The notes under the pieces were generated by a model. That model was not told where the DNA came from, made no database searches, and worked only from the letters and a program-made list of their open reading frames with translations. Below are positions 57,343-64,000 of a stretch of DNA of 64,000 nucleotides, in pieces. Numbering within the stretch: position 1 is the stretch's first letter; the number at the start of each line of letters is the position of its first letter. The stretch is taken from contig NZ_LZZS01000003.1 in assembly GCF_014170335.1 (NCBI RefSeq), positions 1 through 64,000 on the forward strand, written 5' to 3'. Origin of the DNA: Achromobacter sp. UMC46. GTDB lineage: Bacteria; Pseudomonadota; Gammaproteobacteria; Burkholderiales; Burkholderiaceae_B. The position numbers and the translations under genes are program-made.

Positions 57343-57812
57343 CCACGCCTGGCACCGCCCCCGACGCGGAAGACCGCGCGGCGCTGCTGCGCGAGATCGG
57401 CCCGCTGCCGCTGTCGGGCCAGGCATGGCCCGACTGGGTGCGCATCCTGGCCTGGGTAATCCTGGCCATACTGGGCGTGCAGGTGGTGACGACGGCCATC
57501 CGCGCGCCCGCGCAGCCGTTCGATACCCTGCTGGCGGTCGTGGTGGTGCTGTGCTTCGTGGGCCTGCTGTTCGTGTCCTGGCACATGCAGACGTCGATCA
57601 CCACCATCGATGAACGCGGCCTGCGCCAGACCTGGTTCACGCGCCGCGAAGTCGCCTGGGAAGACGTGCGCTACGCGCGCTTCGTGCCCATGCTGTTCTC
57701 GAAACGGCTGGTGGTGTTCACCCACCGGGGACGGCCGGTGATCCTCCAGGGAGGCACGCGCGAATTGCGCAGCGCCTTCGTAAAGATTGCGCAGGTGTAC
57801 CGGCGCGGATAG
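57339..57812 (+). CDS. Two-TM membrane protein with PH-like domain
   Basis: The 157-aa product has two transmembrane helices (WVRILAWVILAILGVQVVTTAI and LLAVVVVLCFVGLLFVSW), then a soluble domain TTIDERGLRQTWFTRREVAWEDVRYARFVPMLFSKRLVVFTHRGRPVILQGG, which resembles a bacterial PH (YdbT-like) domain. The function is unknown. It starts within the mvaB stop codon, so the two are translationally coupled. Confidence 0.8.
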   Translation: MTTPGTAPDAEDRAALLREIGPLPLSGQAWPDWVRILAWVILAILGVQVVTTAIRAPAQPFDTLLAVVVVLCFVGLLFVSWHMQTSITTIDERGLRQTWFTRREVAWEDVRYARFVPMLFSKRLVVFTHRGRPVILQGGTRELRSAFVKIAQVYRRG

Positions 57813-57815
57813 GCA

Positions 57816-57857
57816 AAAAAAAGCCCCGAAGGTTGGATCCATGTCCAACTTTCGGGG
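57816..57857 (-). terminator. Intrinsic terminator for the minus-strand ABC receptor gene
   Basis: On the minus strand a 14-bp stem (CCCCGAAAGTTGGA with TCCAACCTTCGGGG, one G-T pair) is followed by a run of eight T. It lies 45 bp past the stop at 57902; the plus-strand gene ends just before it. Confidence 0.9.
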
Positions 57858-57901
57858 GTCAGTTCAATTCCAGGACTTTTTTCGTCAGGCGCGTCGGTCG
57901 A

Positions 57902-58918
57902 TCAACGGATCGGCAACGCATACATCAAACCGCCTTGCGTCCACTGCGCATTCAGACCGCGCTTGATCTTCAGCGGGCTGCCCTGCCCTACGTTGCGCTC
58001 GAAGCTCTCACCGTAGTTGCCCACCTGCTTGACGATGTTGTAGGCCCACTTCTCGTCCAGCCCCAGGTTCGCGCCGCCACCGGGCGTGACGCCCAGGATG
58101 CGCTTGATGTTGGGGTTGGCGCCCTTGGCCTGCTCGTCCACGTTCTTGGACGTCACGCCGTATTCTTCTGCTTCGATCATCGCCGACAGCGACCAGCGCA
58201 CGATGTTCAGCCAGGCATCGTCGCCCTGGCGCACGAAGGGGCCCAGCGGCTCTTTGGAGATGATCTCGGGCAGCACGACGTAATCGTCTGGATTCTGCAG
58301 CTTCGAGATCCGGATCGAAGCCAGGCCGGACGCGTCCGTGGAAAAGACGTCGCAGCGGCCTGCGGCGAACGCGTTGACCACTTCGTTGAACGTCTCGATC
58401 ACCACCGGCTTGTACGTCACGTTGTTGGCGCGCGCCCAGTCGGCCAGCGTGTTCTCGTTGGACGTGCCGGTCTGCAGGCAGATCGTGGCGCCGTTGATCT
58501 CTTTGGCGCTCTTCACGCCCAGCGACTTCGGCACCAGGAAACCCTGGCCGTCGTAGAAGTTGATGCCGGCGTGGATGATGCCTAAAGCGGTATCGCGCTG
58601 CTGCGTCACGGTGGTGTTGCGCGTCAGCACGTCGACTTCGCCGGATTGCAGCGCAGTGAAGCGCTGCTGCGAATTCAACGGCACCACCTTGATCTTGTCG
58701 GCGTCGCCGAAGACGGCCGCGGCGATCGCGCGGCACAGGTCCACGTCCAGCCCTTGCCATTTTCCTTGCGCATCGGGCGCCGAGAAACCCGCGAAGCCCG
58801 TGGTCGTGCCGCAAGCCACTGCGCCGCGCTGACGCACGACGTCCAGTGTCGCCGCCTGCGCGCCTTGCGCCGCCGCCATCAAGAGCGCCGCGCCCGCCAA
58901 CCCTTTTGCAATGTTCAT
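57902..58918 (-). CDS. Amino-acid ABC transporter substrate-binding protein (AapJ/BztA type)
   Basis: The 338-aa product has a signal peptide (AKGLAGAALLMAAAQGAQA), then the SBP_bac_3 fold: VACGTTTGFAGFSAPDAQGKWQGLDVDLCRAIAAAVFGDADKI, TVTQQRDTALGIIHAGINFYDGQGFLVP and the distinctive long C-terminal YNIVKQVGNYGESFERN. It is periplasmic and probably general L-amino-acid specific. No permease or ATPase gene is adjacent. The start is ATG 58918, with CAGGAATCCAGGTC upstream. Confidence 0.92.
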   Translation of the reverse strand: MNIAKGLAGAALLMAAAQGAQAATLDVVRQRGAVACGTTTGFAGFSAPDAQGKWQGLDVDLCRAIAAAVFGDADKIKVVPLNSQQRFTALQSGEVDVLTRNTTVTQQRDTALGIIHAGINFYDGQGFLVPKSLGVKSAKEINGATICLQTGTSNENTLADWARANNVTYKPVVIETFNEVVNAFAAGRCDVFSTDASGLASIRISKLQNPDDYVVLPEIISKEPLGPFVRQGDDAWLNIVRWSLSAMIEAEEYGVTSKNVDEQAKGANPNIKRILGVTPGGGANLGLDEKWAYNIVKQVGNYGESFERNVGQGSPLKIKRGLNAQWTQGGLMYALPIR

Positions 58919-59018
58919 GACCTGGATTCCTGTTTTGCCGGGCGCGGGAACGCGCCGAGGCAAGAAGCTTATAGACATGAAGCGCCCGCGCCAAATAACA
59001 AGCGCTTATTTAGGTATA

Positions 59019-60260
59019 TCAGGCCGCCAGCGAGATCGACACGGGCTCGTTGGCTTCGCAGGCCTCCAGCGCGCGGCCCAGCCGGACCATGCCCTCGGCG
59101 ATCTGGCTTTCGTTCATGGTGGCGAACGACATGCGCATGGCGAACAGGTCGGCCTGGTCCGCATTGGCGTAGAACGCCTTGCCGGGCACGTAGACCACTT
59201 CGTGCTCGATGGCGTACGGCAACAGGCGGGTGGCGTCGACGTCGCCCGTCAGGCGCGCCCAGAAGAACATGCCGCCTTCGGGCTTGCTGAAGCGGATGCG
59301 GCCGTTGAGTTCACGGGCCAGCGAATCGGCCATCGCGTCGCAGCGCAGGCCGTACGCGGCGCGGATGCGCGGCACATGCTCTTCGTAGCGGCCGTTGGCC
59401 AGGTATTGCGCGACCACTTCCTGGATCCAGGCGGAAGAGGCCATGTCGTCGGCCGCCTTCGCGCCGACGCAGCGGCGGCGGATCTCGGGCGGGGCGACCA
59501 GCCAGCCGATGCGCAACGCGGGCGCCATCGTCTTGGACATGCTGGCCAGATACACGGCCCAGTGGCGCGCTTCGCCTTCGGCCAGGGCCGCGATGGGCGG
59601 CACGGCTTCGCCGGCAAAACGCAGTTCGCTGTAGGGGTCGTCTTCGACGATCAGGAAGCGGTGCTTCACCGCCAACTCCAGCAACCGCAGGCGGCGCTGG
59701 CGCGTCAGGGTCGCGCCGCAAGGGTTGGAGAACGACGCGACCACGCAGACCATCTTCGGCTTGATACGGGCGGCCAGTTCATCCAGCGCGTCCACATCGA
59801 TGCCGTCGGGGCCCGAGGGCACGGTGTGCACCGTGGCGCCCGTGTAGCGCAGCGCCTGGACGGAATTCGGGAAGGCGGGCGATTCGATGATGGCGTGGTC
59901 GCCGGGTTGCAGCATCACGCGGGTCAGCAGGGCCAGCGCCTGCTGCGATCCGCCCGTCACCATCAATTCGGTGTCAGCGTTGCACTGCAGGCCTCGCGCG
60001 GCGGACAGTCGCGCCAGTTCGTTGCGCAGGCTGGCCTGCCCGTCGATATTGGAATACTGCAGGCAGGCGCCCAGACGGGCCAGCACCTGGGTCGACGCGA
60101 TCGACAGGCCGTCCACATCGAAAAGCTCTTGCGCGGGATAGCCGCCCGCCAGCGAAATCGTGCCCGGCCGCATGGCGTAGGGCATGAGCGATCGGATGGG
60201 GGAAGCGGGGGGATTCAGGAAAGGCGTGGCAAAGGCGTATTCTGGCGCAGCGCTGGACAT
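59019..60260 (-). CDS. PLP-dependent aminotransferase, class I/II (2-aminoadipate-aminotransferase-like)
   Basis: The 413-aa product has the fold-type I core with GTISLAGGYPAQELF, LMVTGGSQQALALL, VVASFSNPCGATLT, DDPYSELRF and the PLP lysine in LASMSKTMAPALRIGW. It resembles LysN/ARO8-like and the enzymatic half of MocR proteins, without their GntR domain. The substrate could be aromatic or branched-chain amino acids or 2-aminoadipate. It lies 100 bp upstream of the amino-acid ABC receptor on the same strand, fitting amino-acid use. Confidence 0.9.
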   Translation of the reverse strand: MSSAAPEYAFATPFLNPPASPIRSLMPYAMRPGTISLAGGYPAQELFDVDGLSIASTQVLARLGACLQYSNIDGQASLRNELARLSAARGLQCNADTELMVTGGSQQALALLTRVMLQPGDHAIIESPAFPNSVQALRYTGATVHTVPSGPDGIDVDALDELAARIKPKMVCVVASFSNPCGATLTRQRRLRLLELAVKHRFLIVEDDPYSELRFAGEAVPPIAALAEGEARHWAVYLASMSKTMAPALRIGWLVAPPEIRRRCVGAKAADDMASSAWIQEVVAQYLANGRYEEHVPRIRAAYGLRCDAMADSLARELNGRIRFSKPEGGMFFWARLTGDVDATRLLPYAIEHEVVYVPGKAFYANADQADLFAMRMSFATMNESQIAEGMVRLGRALEACEANEPVSISLAA

Positions 60261-60458
60261 GGCGGGGGAACTGGAAAGGTGGGAGACCGTGTCGCCCGAG
60301 GGGCGGCATAGGCGGCATAGAACATTGAAATATAAACAAATCCCTGTAAATTCTAAGCCTGCCGATTACGCAGGGTCAACGGCGAAAGCGGCCAGTGTGG
60401 CGAAACGATCCTGCGCAGTCCTACACTATGGGACATCCTGTTCCTGCAAGAGAGCTGC

Positions 60459-61178
60459 ATGACCGTCGTAGACACCATGGCCGGGCGCCTTGCCCAGATC
60501 CAGCAACGCATCGCCCAGGCCTGCGCGCGCGCCGGGCGCGCGCCCGACAGCGTCGTCCTGCTGCCCGTCAGCAAGACGTTCGACGTGGACGCGATCCGCG
60601 AAGCCATGGCGCTGGGCCTGACCCGATTCGGCGAGAACAAGACCCAGGAGATCCGCCAGAAGGCCGCCGCCCTGGCCGGCCAGGGCCTGGAATGGGTGCT
60701 GATCGGGCACCTGCAGACCAACAAATCGAAGGATGCCGCCCGCGACGCGACCGAGGTCCAGTCGCTGGATCGGCCCGACCTGGCCGAAGCCCTGCACCGC
60801 CGGCTGCTGAATGAAGGCCGCACGCTGGACGTGCTGGTGCAGGTGAAGACGTCGGCCGAGCCCAGCAAATTCGGCATGGCCGCCGAAGACGTGCCCGCCT
60901 TCCTGCGCCGCATCGCCGCGGAATTTCCGACCCTGCGAGTAAAGGGTTTGATGACGCTGGCCGTGAATTCCCCGTACCCCGAGGAAGTCCGCGCCTGCTT
61001 CCGCGCGCTGCGCGAACTGCGCGACCACCTGCGGGCCGAGGACATCGAAGGGGTCTCGCTGGACCGCCTGTCGATGGGGATGAGCGGCGATTTCGAGCTG
61101 GCGATCGAGGAAGGATCGACCGAAGTGCGCATCGGCACGGCGATCTTCGGCGCGCGCACCTACCCCGATCCGCAGTAG
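60459..61178 (+). CDS. YggS-family PLP homeostasis protein
   Basis: The 239-aa product has the alanine-racemase-like TIM barrel with the PLP lysine in VVLLPVSKTFDVDAI, then RFGENKTQEIRQKA, WVLIGHLQTNKSKDAA and LSMGMSGDFELAIEEGSTEVRIGTAIFG. Family members bind PLP and buffer its free concentration, without known catalysis. In many bacteria it neighbours pilT or proC; neither is present here. It starts at ATG 60459 with AGAGAGC upstream. Confidence 0.93.
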   Translation: MTVVDTMAGRLAQIQQRIAQACARAGRAPDSVVLLPVSKTFDVDAIREAMALGLTRFGENKTQEIRQKAAALAGQGLEWVLIGHLQTNKSKDAARDATEVQSLDRPDLAEALHRRLLNEGRTLDVLVQVKTSAEPSKFGMAAEDVPAFLRRIAAEFPTLRVKGLMTLAVNSPYPEEVRACFRALRELRDHLRAEDIEGVSLDRLSMGMSGDFELAIEEGSTEVRIGTAIFGARTYPDPQ

Positions 61179-61345
61179 CCGGCGGCGTGGTGCCGTGCGG
61201 GAAAACCGGGGGGCCGCAAGGCCCCTTTTCGACGGGCGCGCGAGGCATAATAGCGTCGCAAAAAATAGCGACGCAGACTGACGGCGCATGACTCGACCGC
61301 CACAGGCGTCGCGCTCAATACAGACCCCGCACGAGGAGACACCCC

Positions 61346-62314
61346 ATGCAGAACCCCGCACGGCGCCTATTGGCGCTGGCCGCCCTGTCGCTGGCCGCCG
61401 CCACCGCTTCCGCCCAATCCTGGCCCACGCAGCCGATCCGCTGGATCGTGCCCTACCCGGCCGGCGGCGGCACCGACGTCGTCGCCCGCACGGTCGCCAG
61501 CGGCCTGGAAAAGCCCCTGGGCCAGACCATCGTTGTTGAAAACCGCCCTGGCGCCGCCACCATCATCGGCGCCACCGCCATCTCGCAAGCCGAACCCACC
61601 GGCTACCTGGTCGGCACGGCCGACTCCGGCACCTTGGCGTTCAACTCGTCGCTGTACGCCAAGCTGTCCTACGACCCGGCCAAGTTCACCTATATCGGCG
61701 GCATCGCCAAGTTCCCGCTGCTGCTGGCCGTGAACGTCAATTCGCCGTACAAGACGGTCGACGACGTGCTGGCCGCCGCCAAGAAGGAACCGGGCAAGCT
61801 GACGGCGGCTTCCGCCGGCGCGGGTTCGCCCCATCACCTGGCGCTGGAGCTCTTCAAGCAGCGCACGGGCGCCAACCTGCTGCACGTGCCCTACAAGGGC
61901 GCCGCCCCCGCCATCCAGGACCTGCTGGGCGGACAGGTGGACGTGATGTTCATCGACCTGGCCTCGGGCCTGCCCAACGTCAAGGCCGGCAAGCTGCGCG
62001 TCCTGGCGGCCGCCACGCCCGAGCGCGTGTCCGTGCTGCCCGACACGCCGACGATGGCCGAGCAAGGCGTGGCCAACTTCACGGCCTACGCGTGGCAAGG
62101 CCTGGTCGGCCCCGCCAGCCTGCCGGAAGCGGTGGTCAAGAAGCTGTCGGCCGACCTGGACGCCACCCTCAAGACCCCGGCCGTGTCGCAGAAGATGCTG
62201 GACATGGGCGTGATCCCGATGCCGATGTCCGCGCAGGACTTCAAGGCCTACGCCGAGCAGGAGCGCAGCGCCTGGGCCGACGTCATCAAGAAGGCGAACA
62301 TCAAGCTGGAGTGA
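61346..62314 (+). CDS. Bug-family tripartite tricarboxylate transporter receptor
   Basis: The 322-aa product has a signal peptide (RLLALAALSLAAATASAQS), then WPTQPIRWIVPYPAGGGTDVVARTVASGLEKPLGQTIVVENRPGA and HVPYKGAAPAIQDLLGGQVDVMFID. It is a periplasmic receptor of the same family as the one at 22213 but only distantly similar in sequence. No TctA/TctB genes are nearby. GAGGAGACACCCC precedes the ATG. The substrate is unknown. Confidence 0.92.
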   Translation: MQNPARRLLALAALSLAAATASAQSWPTQPIRWIVPYPAGGGTDVVARTVASGLEKPLGQTIVVENRPGAATIIGATAISQAEPTGYLVGTADSGTLAFNSSLYAKLSYDPAKFTYIGGIAKFPLLLAVNVNSPYKTVDDVLAAAKKEPGKLTAASAGAGSPHHLALELFKQRTGANLLHVPYKGAAPAIQDLLGGQVDVMFIDLASGLPNVKAGKLRVLAAATPERVSVLPDTPTMAEQGVANFTAYAWQGLVGPASLPEAVVKKLSADLDATLKTPAVSQKMLDMGVIPMPMSAQDFKAYAEQERSAWADVIKKANIKLE

Positions 62315-62327
62315 TCCGGCAAGACGT

Positions 62328-62370
62328 AAAAAAAACCGCGGCCAGATGCACTTGGCCGCGGTTTTTTTTT
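62328..62370. terminator. Bidirectional intrinsic terminator
   Basis: A-run, ACCGCGGCCA, loop, TGGCCGCGGT, then a long T-run. It closes both the Bug gene (stop 62314) and the convergent Fe-S oxidoreductase (stop 62397). Confidence 0.92.
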
Positions 62371-62396
62371 GCGCGAGTCGCGTTGAGACCCGCGGC

Positions 62397-64000
62397 TTAC
62401 ACCAGCACCCGCTCGATCCCGCCCGCGTTCGCGCGCTTCACGTAGTCTTCCATCCAGCCTTCGCCCAGGATGTGGCGCGCCATTTCGACCACGATGTAGT
62501 CCGCGTCCATGCCGGTGTCGCCTTCATAGCGCGACAAGCCTTGCAGGCACGACGGACAGGAAGTCAGCACCTTCACGTCACCCGTGAAACCGTCGCTGCG
62601 CAGCGCGGCGTCGCCCTTCAGCAACTCTTCCTGCTTGCGGAAGCGGACCTGCGTGGAGATGTCCGGCCGGCTGACCGCCAGGGTGCCCGATTCGCCGCAG
62701 CAGCGGTCGCTCTTGATGGCGTCGTCGCCCACCAGGGCGCGCACCGTCTTCATGGGCTCCTGCAGCTTCATCGGCGTGTGGCAGGGATCGTGGTACATGT
62801 AGCGCACGCCCTTGGCGCCTTCCAGCTTGATGCCCTTTTCAAGCAGGTACTCGTGGATGTCGATCAGGCGGCAACCCGGGAAGATCTTGTCGAATTCATA
62901 ACCGGACAGCTGGTCATAGCAGGTGCCGCAGCTGACCACCACCGTCTTGATGTCCAGGTAGTTCAGCGTATTGGCGACCCGGTGGAACAGCACCCGGTTG
63001 TCGGTGATGATCTGTTCGGCCTTGTCCGTCATGCCGTTGCCGCGCTGGGGATAGCCGCAGCACAGGTAGCCCGGCGGCAGCACGGTCTGCACGCCCGCAT
63101 GCCACAGCATGGCCTGCGTGGCCAGGCCGACCTGCGAGAACAGGCGCTCGGAGCCGCAGCCCGGGAAGTAGAACACCGCTTCCGTATCGGCCGTTGTCCC
63201 CTTGGGATCGCGGATGATCGGCACGTAGTTCGCGTCTTCGATGTCCAGCAGCTTGCGCGCGGCCTGCTTGGGCAGCCCGCCCGGCATCTTTTTGTTCACG
63301 AAGTGCACGATCTGCTCGCGCAGCGGCGGCTTGCCGACGGTGGCCGGCGGCTTGGCAGTCTGCTTCTTCACCAGGCCCGAAAACAGGTCGTGCGCCGCGC
63401 GCTGGACCTTGTAGCCCACGCCCACCATCGCCTTGCGCGTGGCGTTGATGGTGGCCGGATCCTTGGCGTTCAGGAAGAACATGGCGCTGGCCGTGCCCGG
63501 GTTGAACGACTTGCGGCCCATGCGTCGCAGCACGGCGCGCATGTTCATCGACACGTCGCCGAAATCGATATCCACCGGACAGGGGTTGTAGCACTTGTGG
63601 CAGACGGTGCAGTGGTCGGCGACGTCTTCGAATTCTTCCCAGTGCTTCAGGCTGACGCCGCGGCGGGTCTGCTCTTCGTACAGGAAGGCCTCCACCAGCA
63701 GGGACGTGGCCAGGATCTTGTTGCGCGGCGAATACAGCAGGTTCGCGCGCGGCACGTGCGTGGCGCACACGGGCTTGCACTTGCCACAGCGCAGGCAGTC
63801 CTTGATGGAGTCCGAGATGGCGCCGATGTCGCTTTGCTGCATGATCAGCGACTCGTGGCCCATCAGGTTGAAGCTGGGCGTCCAGGCGTGGCGCAGATCG
63901 GCACCCGGCATCAGCTTGCCGGCGTTGAAGTGGCCGTTGGGATCGACGCGGCGCTTGTAGTCCTGGAACGGCGCCAGTTCGGCTTCGGTCAGGAATTCGT
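62397..64000 (-). CDS. C-terminal part of a large FAD/Fe-S oxidoreductase (DUF3683 type), cut by window edge
   Basis: The minus frame is open from the stop at 62397 to the right edge, so the 5' end lies outside. The visible 534 residues begin in the end of an FAD-linked oxidase domain (FQDYKRRVDPNGHFNAGKLMPG). Next is a ferredoxin-like pair of 4Fe-4S motifs (CLRCGKCKPVC and CTVCHKCYNPCP), then two CCG cysteine-rich repeats (CGSERLF ... CCGYPQRG; CGTCYDQLSG ... HDPCHTPMK; CCGESGTL). This matches GlcD-GlcF-like fusions of 1300 aa or more. An internal ATG at 63911 is not the start. Confidence 0.9.
   Translation of the reverse strand, partial: EFLTEAELAPFQDYKRRVDPNGHFNAGKLMPGADLRHAWTPSFNLMGHESLIMQQSDIGAISDSIKDCLRCGKCKPVCATHVPRANLLYSPRNKILATSLLVEAFLYEEQTRRGVSLKHWEEFEDVADHCTVCHKCYNPCPVDIDFGDVSMNMRAVLRRMGRKSFNPGTASAMFFLNAKDPATINATRKAMVGVGYKVQRAAHDLFSGLVKKQTAKPPATVGKPPLREQIVHFVNKKMPGGLPKQAARKLLDIEDANYVPIIRDPKGTTADTEAVFYFPGCGSERLFSQVGLATQAMLWHAGVQTVLPPGYLCCGYPQRGNGMTDKAEQIITDNRVLFHRVANTLNYLDIKTVVVSCGTCYDQLSGYEFDKIFPGCRLIDIHEYLLEKGIKLEGAKGVRYMYHDPCHTPMKLQEPMKTVRALVGDDAIKSDRCCGESGTLAVSRPDISTQVRFRKQEELLKGDAALRSDGFTGDVKVLTSCPSCLQGLSRYEGDTGMDADYIVVEMARHILGEGWMEDYVKRANAGGIERVLV

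Overview
The window is a GC-rich betaproteobacterial chromosome segment, most likely Alcaligenaceae (Achromobacter/Bordetella type). Evidence for this is the order rplU-rpmA-obgE-proB, the two Bug-family solute receptors, the rsmB-DUF4390-ntrY-ntrX-trkA-trkH run and very high third-position GC. This assignment is inferred from gene content and order, not from a database search.

Host layout. 0-2 kb: an FAH-family hydrolase divergent from an IclR regulator. 2-5.5 kb: ribosomal proteins L21/L27, ObgE and glutamate 5-kinase. 5.6-9.7 kb: two small regulators, a SecD-P1-like lipoprotein, and thiC behind a TPP riboswitch. 10-11.2 kb: an IS110 transposase fragment and a gene-poor stretch with two large inverted repeats. 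11.2-16.9 kb: a GlcD-like oxidase with its FCD regulator, a diguanylate cyclase, moeB and a C-terminal processing protease. 17-23.2 kb: envC and gpmA, divergent from rhodanese-grxC-secB-gpsA and a Bug receptor. 23.2-26.8 kb: trmL, comF, a BioC-like methyltransferase and ybdK. 27.2-35.1 kb: a six-gene minus-strand operon that links a Trk potassium transporter to an NtrYX-like two-component pair and RsmB. 35.1-36.5 kb: a LysE exporter, an orphan HTH gene and the original 5' end of rimO.

Genomic island. From about 36.53 to 48.32 kb the composition becomes visibly more AT-rich. This roughly 11.8 kb insertion lies inside rimO. The host 5' end (51 codons) is stranded on the left. On the right the island supplies a new start and about 25 codons that fuse in frame to the rest of rimO. 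The nine residues VGFVSLGCP are encoded on both sides with synonymously different codons. The cargo looks like phage defence or biological conflict: (a) a 1140-aa protein with a possible SIR2-like N-terminus and a STAND-type P-loop, overlapping a 297-aa partner with an HEPN-like Rx4H motif; (b) an MltR-like HEPN-fold protein; (c) an ABC-three-component (ABC-3C) type cassette of nuclease-like effector, winged-helix middle component and Rad50-like ATPase; (d) a protein combining an HEPN-like motif with zinc ribbons; (e) a higA antitoxin after a possible higB stub; (f) a VbhA-like antitoxin without Fic. No integrase is visible.

After the island the host resumes. 48.2-57.8 kb holds rimO, a ferritin-like protein, a LOG protein, an NTF2-like protein, HAD, PNPOx and CYTH proteins, fmt-def divergent from dprA, mvaB and a membrane protein. 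57.9-64 kb holds an amino-acid ABC receptor, a PLP aminotransferase, a YggS-type PLP protein, a second Bug receptor, and the C-terminal part of a large FAD/Fe-S oxidoreductase cut by the right edge. Four convergent gene pairs or gene ends are closed by clear intrinsic terminators. I found no tRNA, rRNA or CRISPR array.
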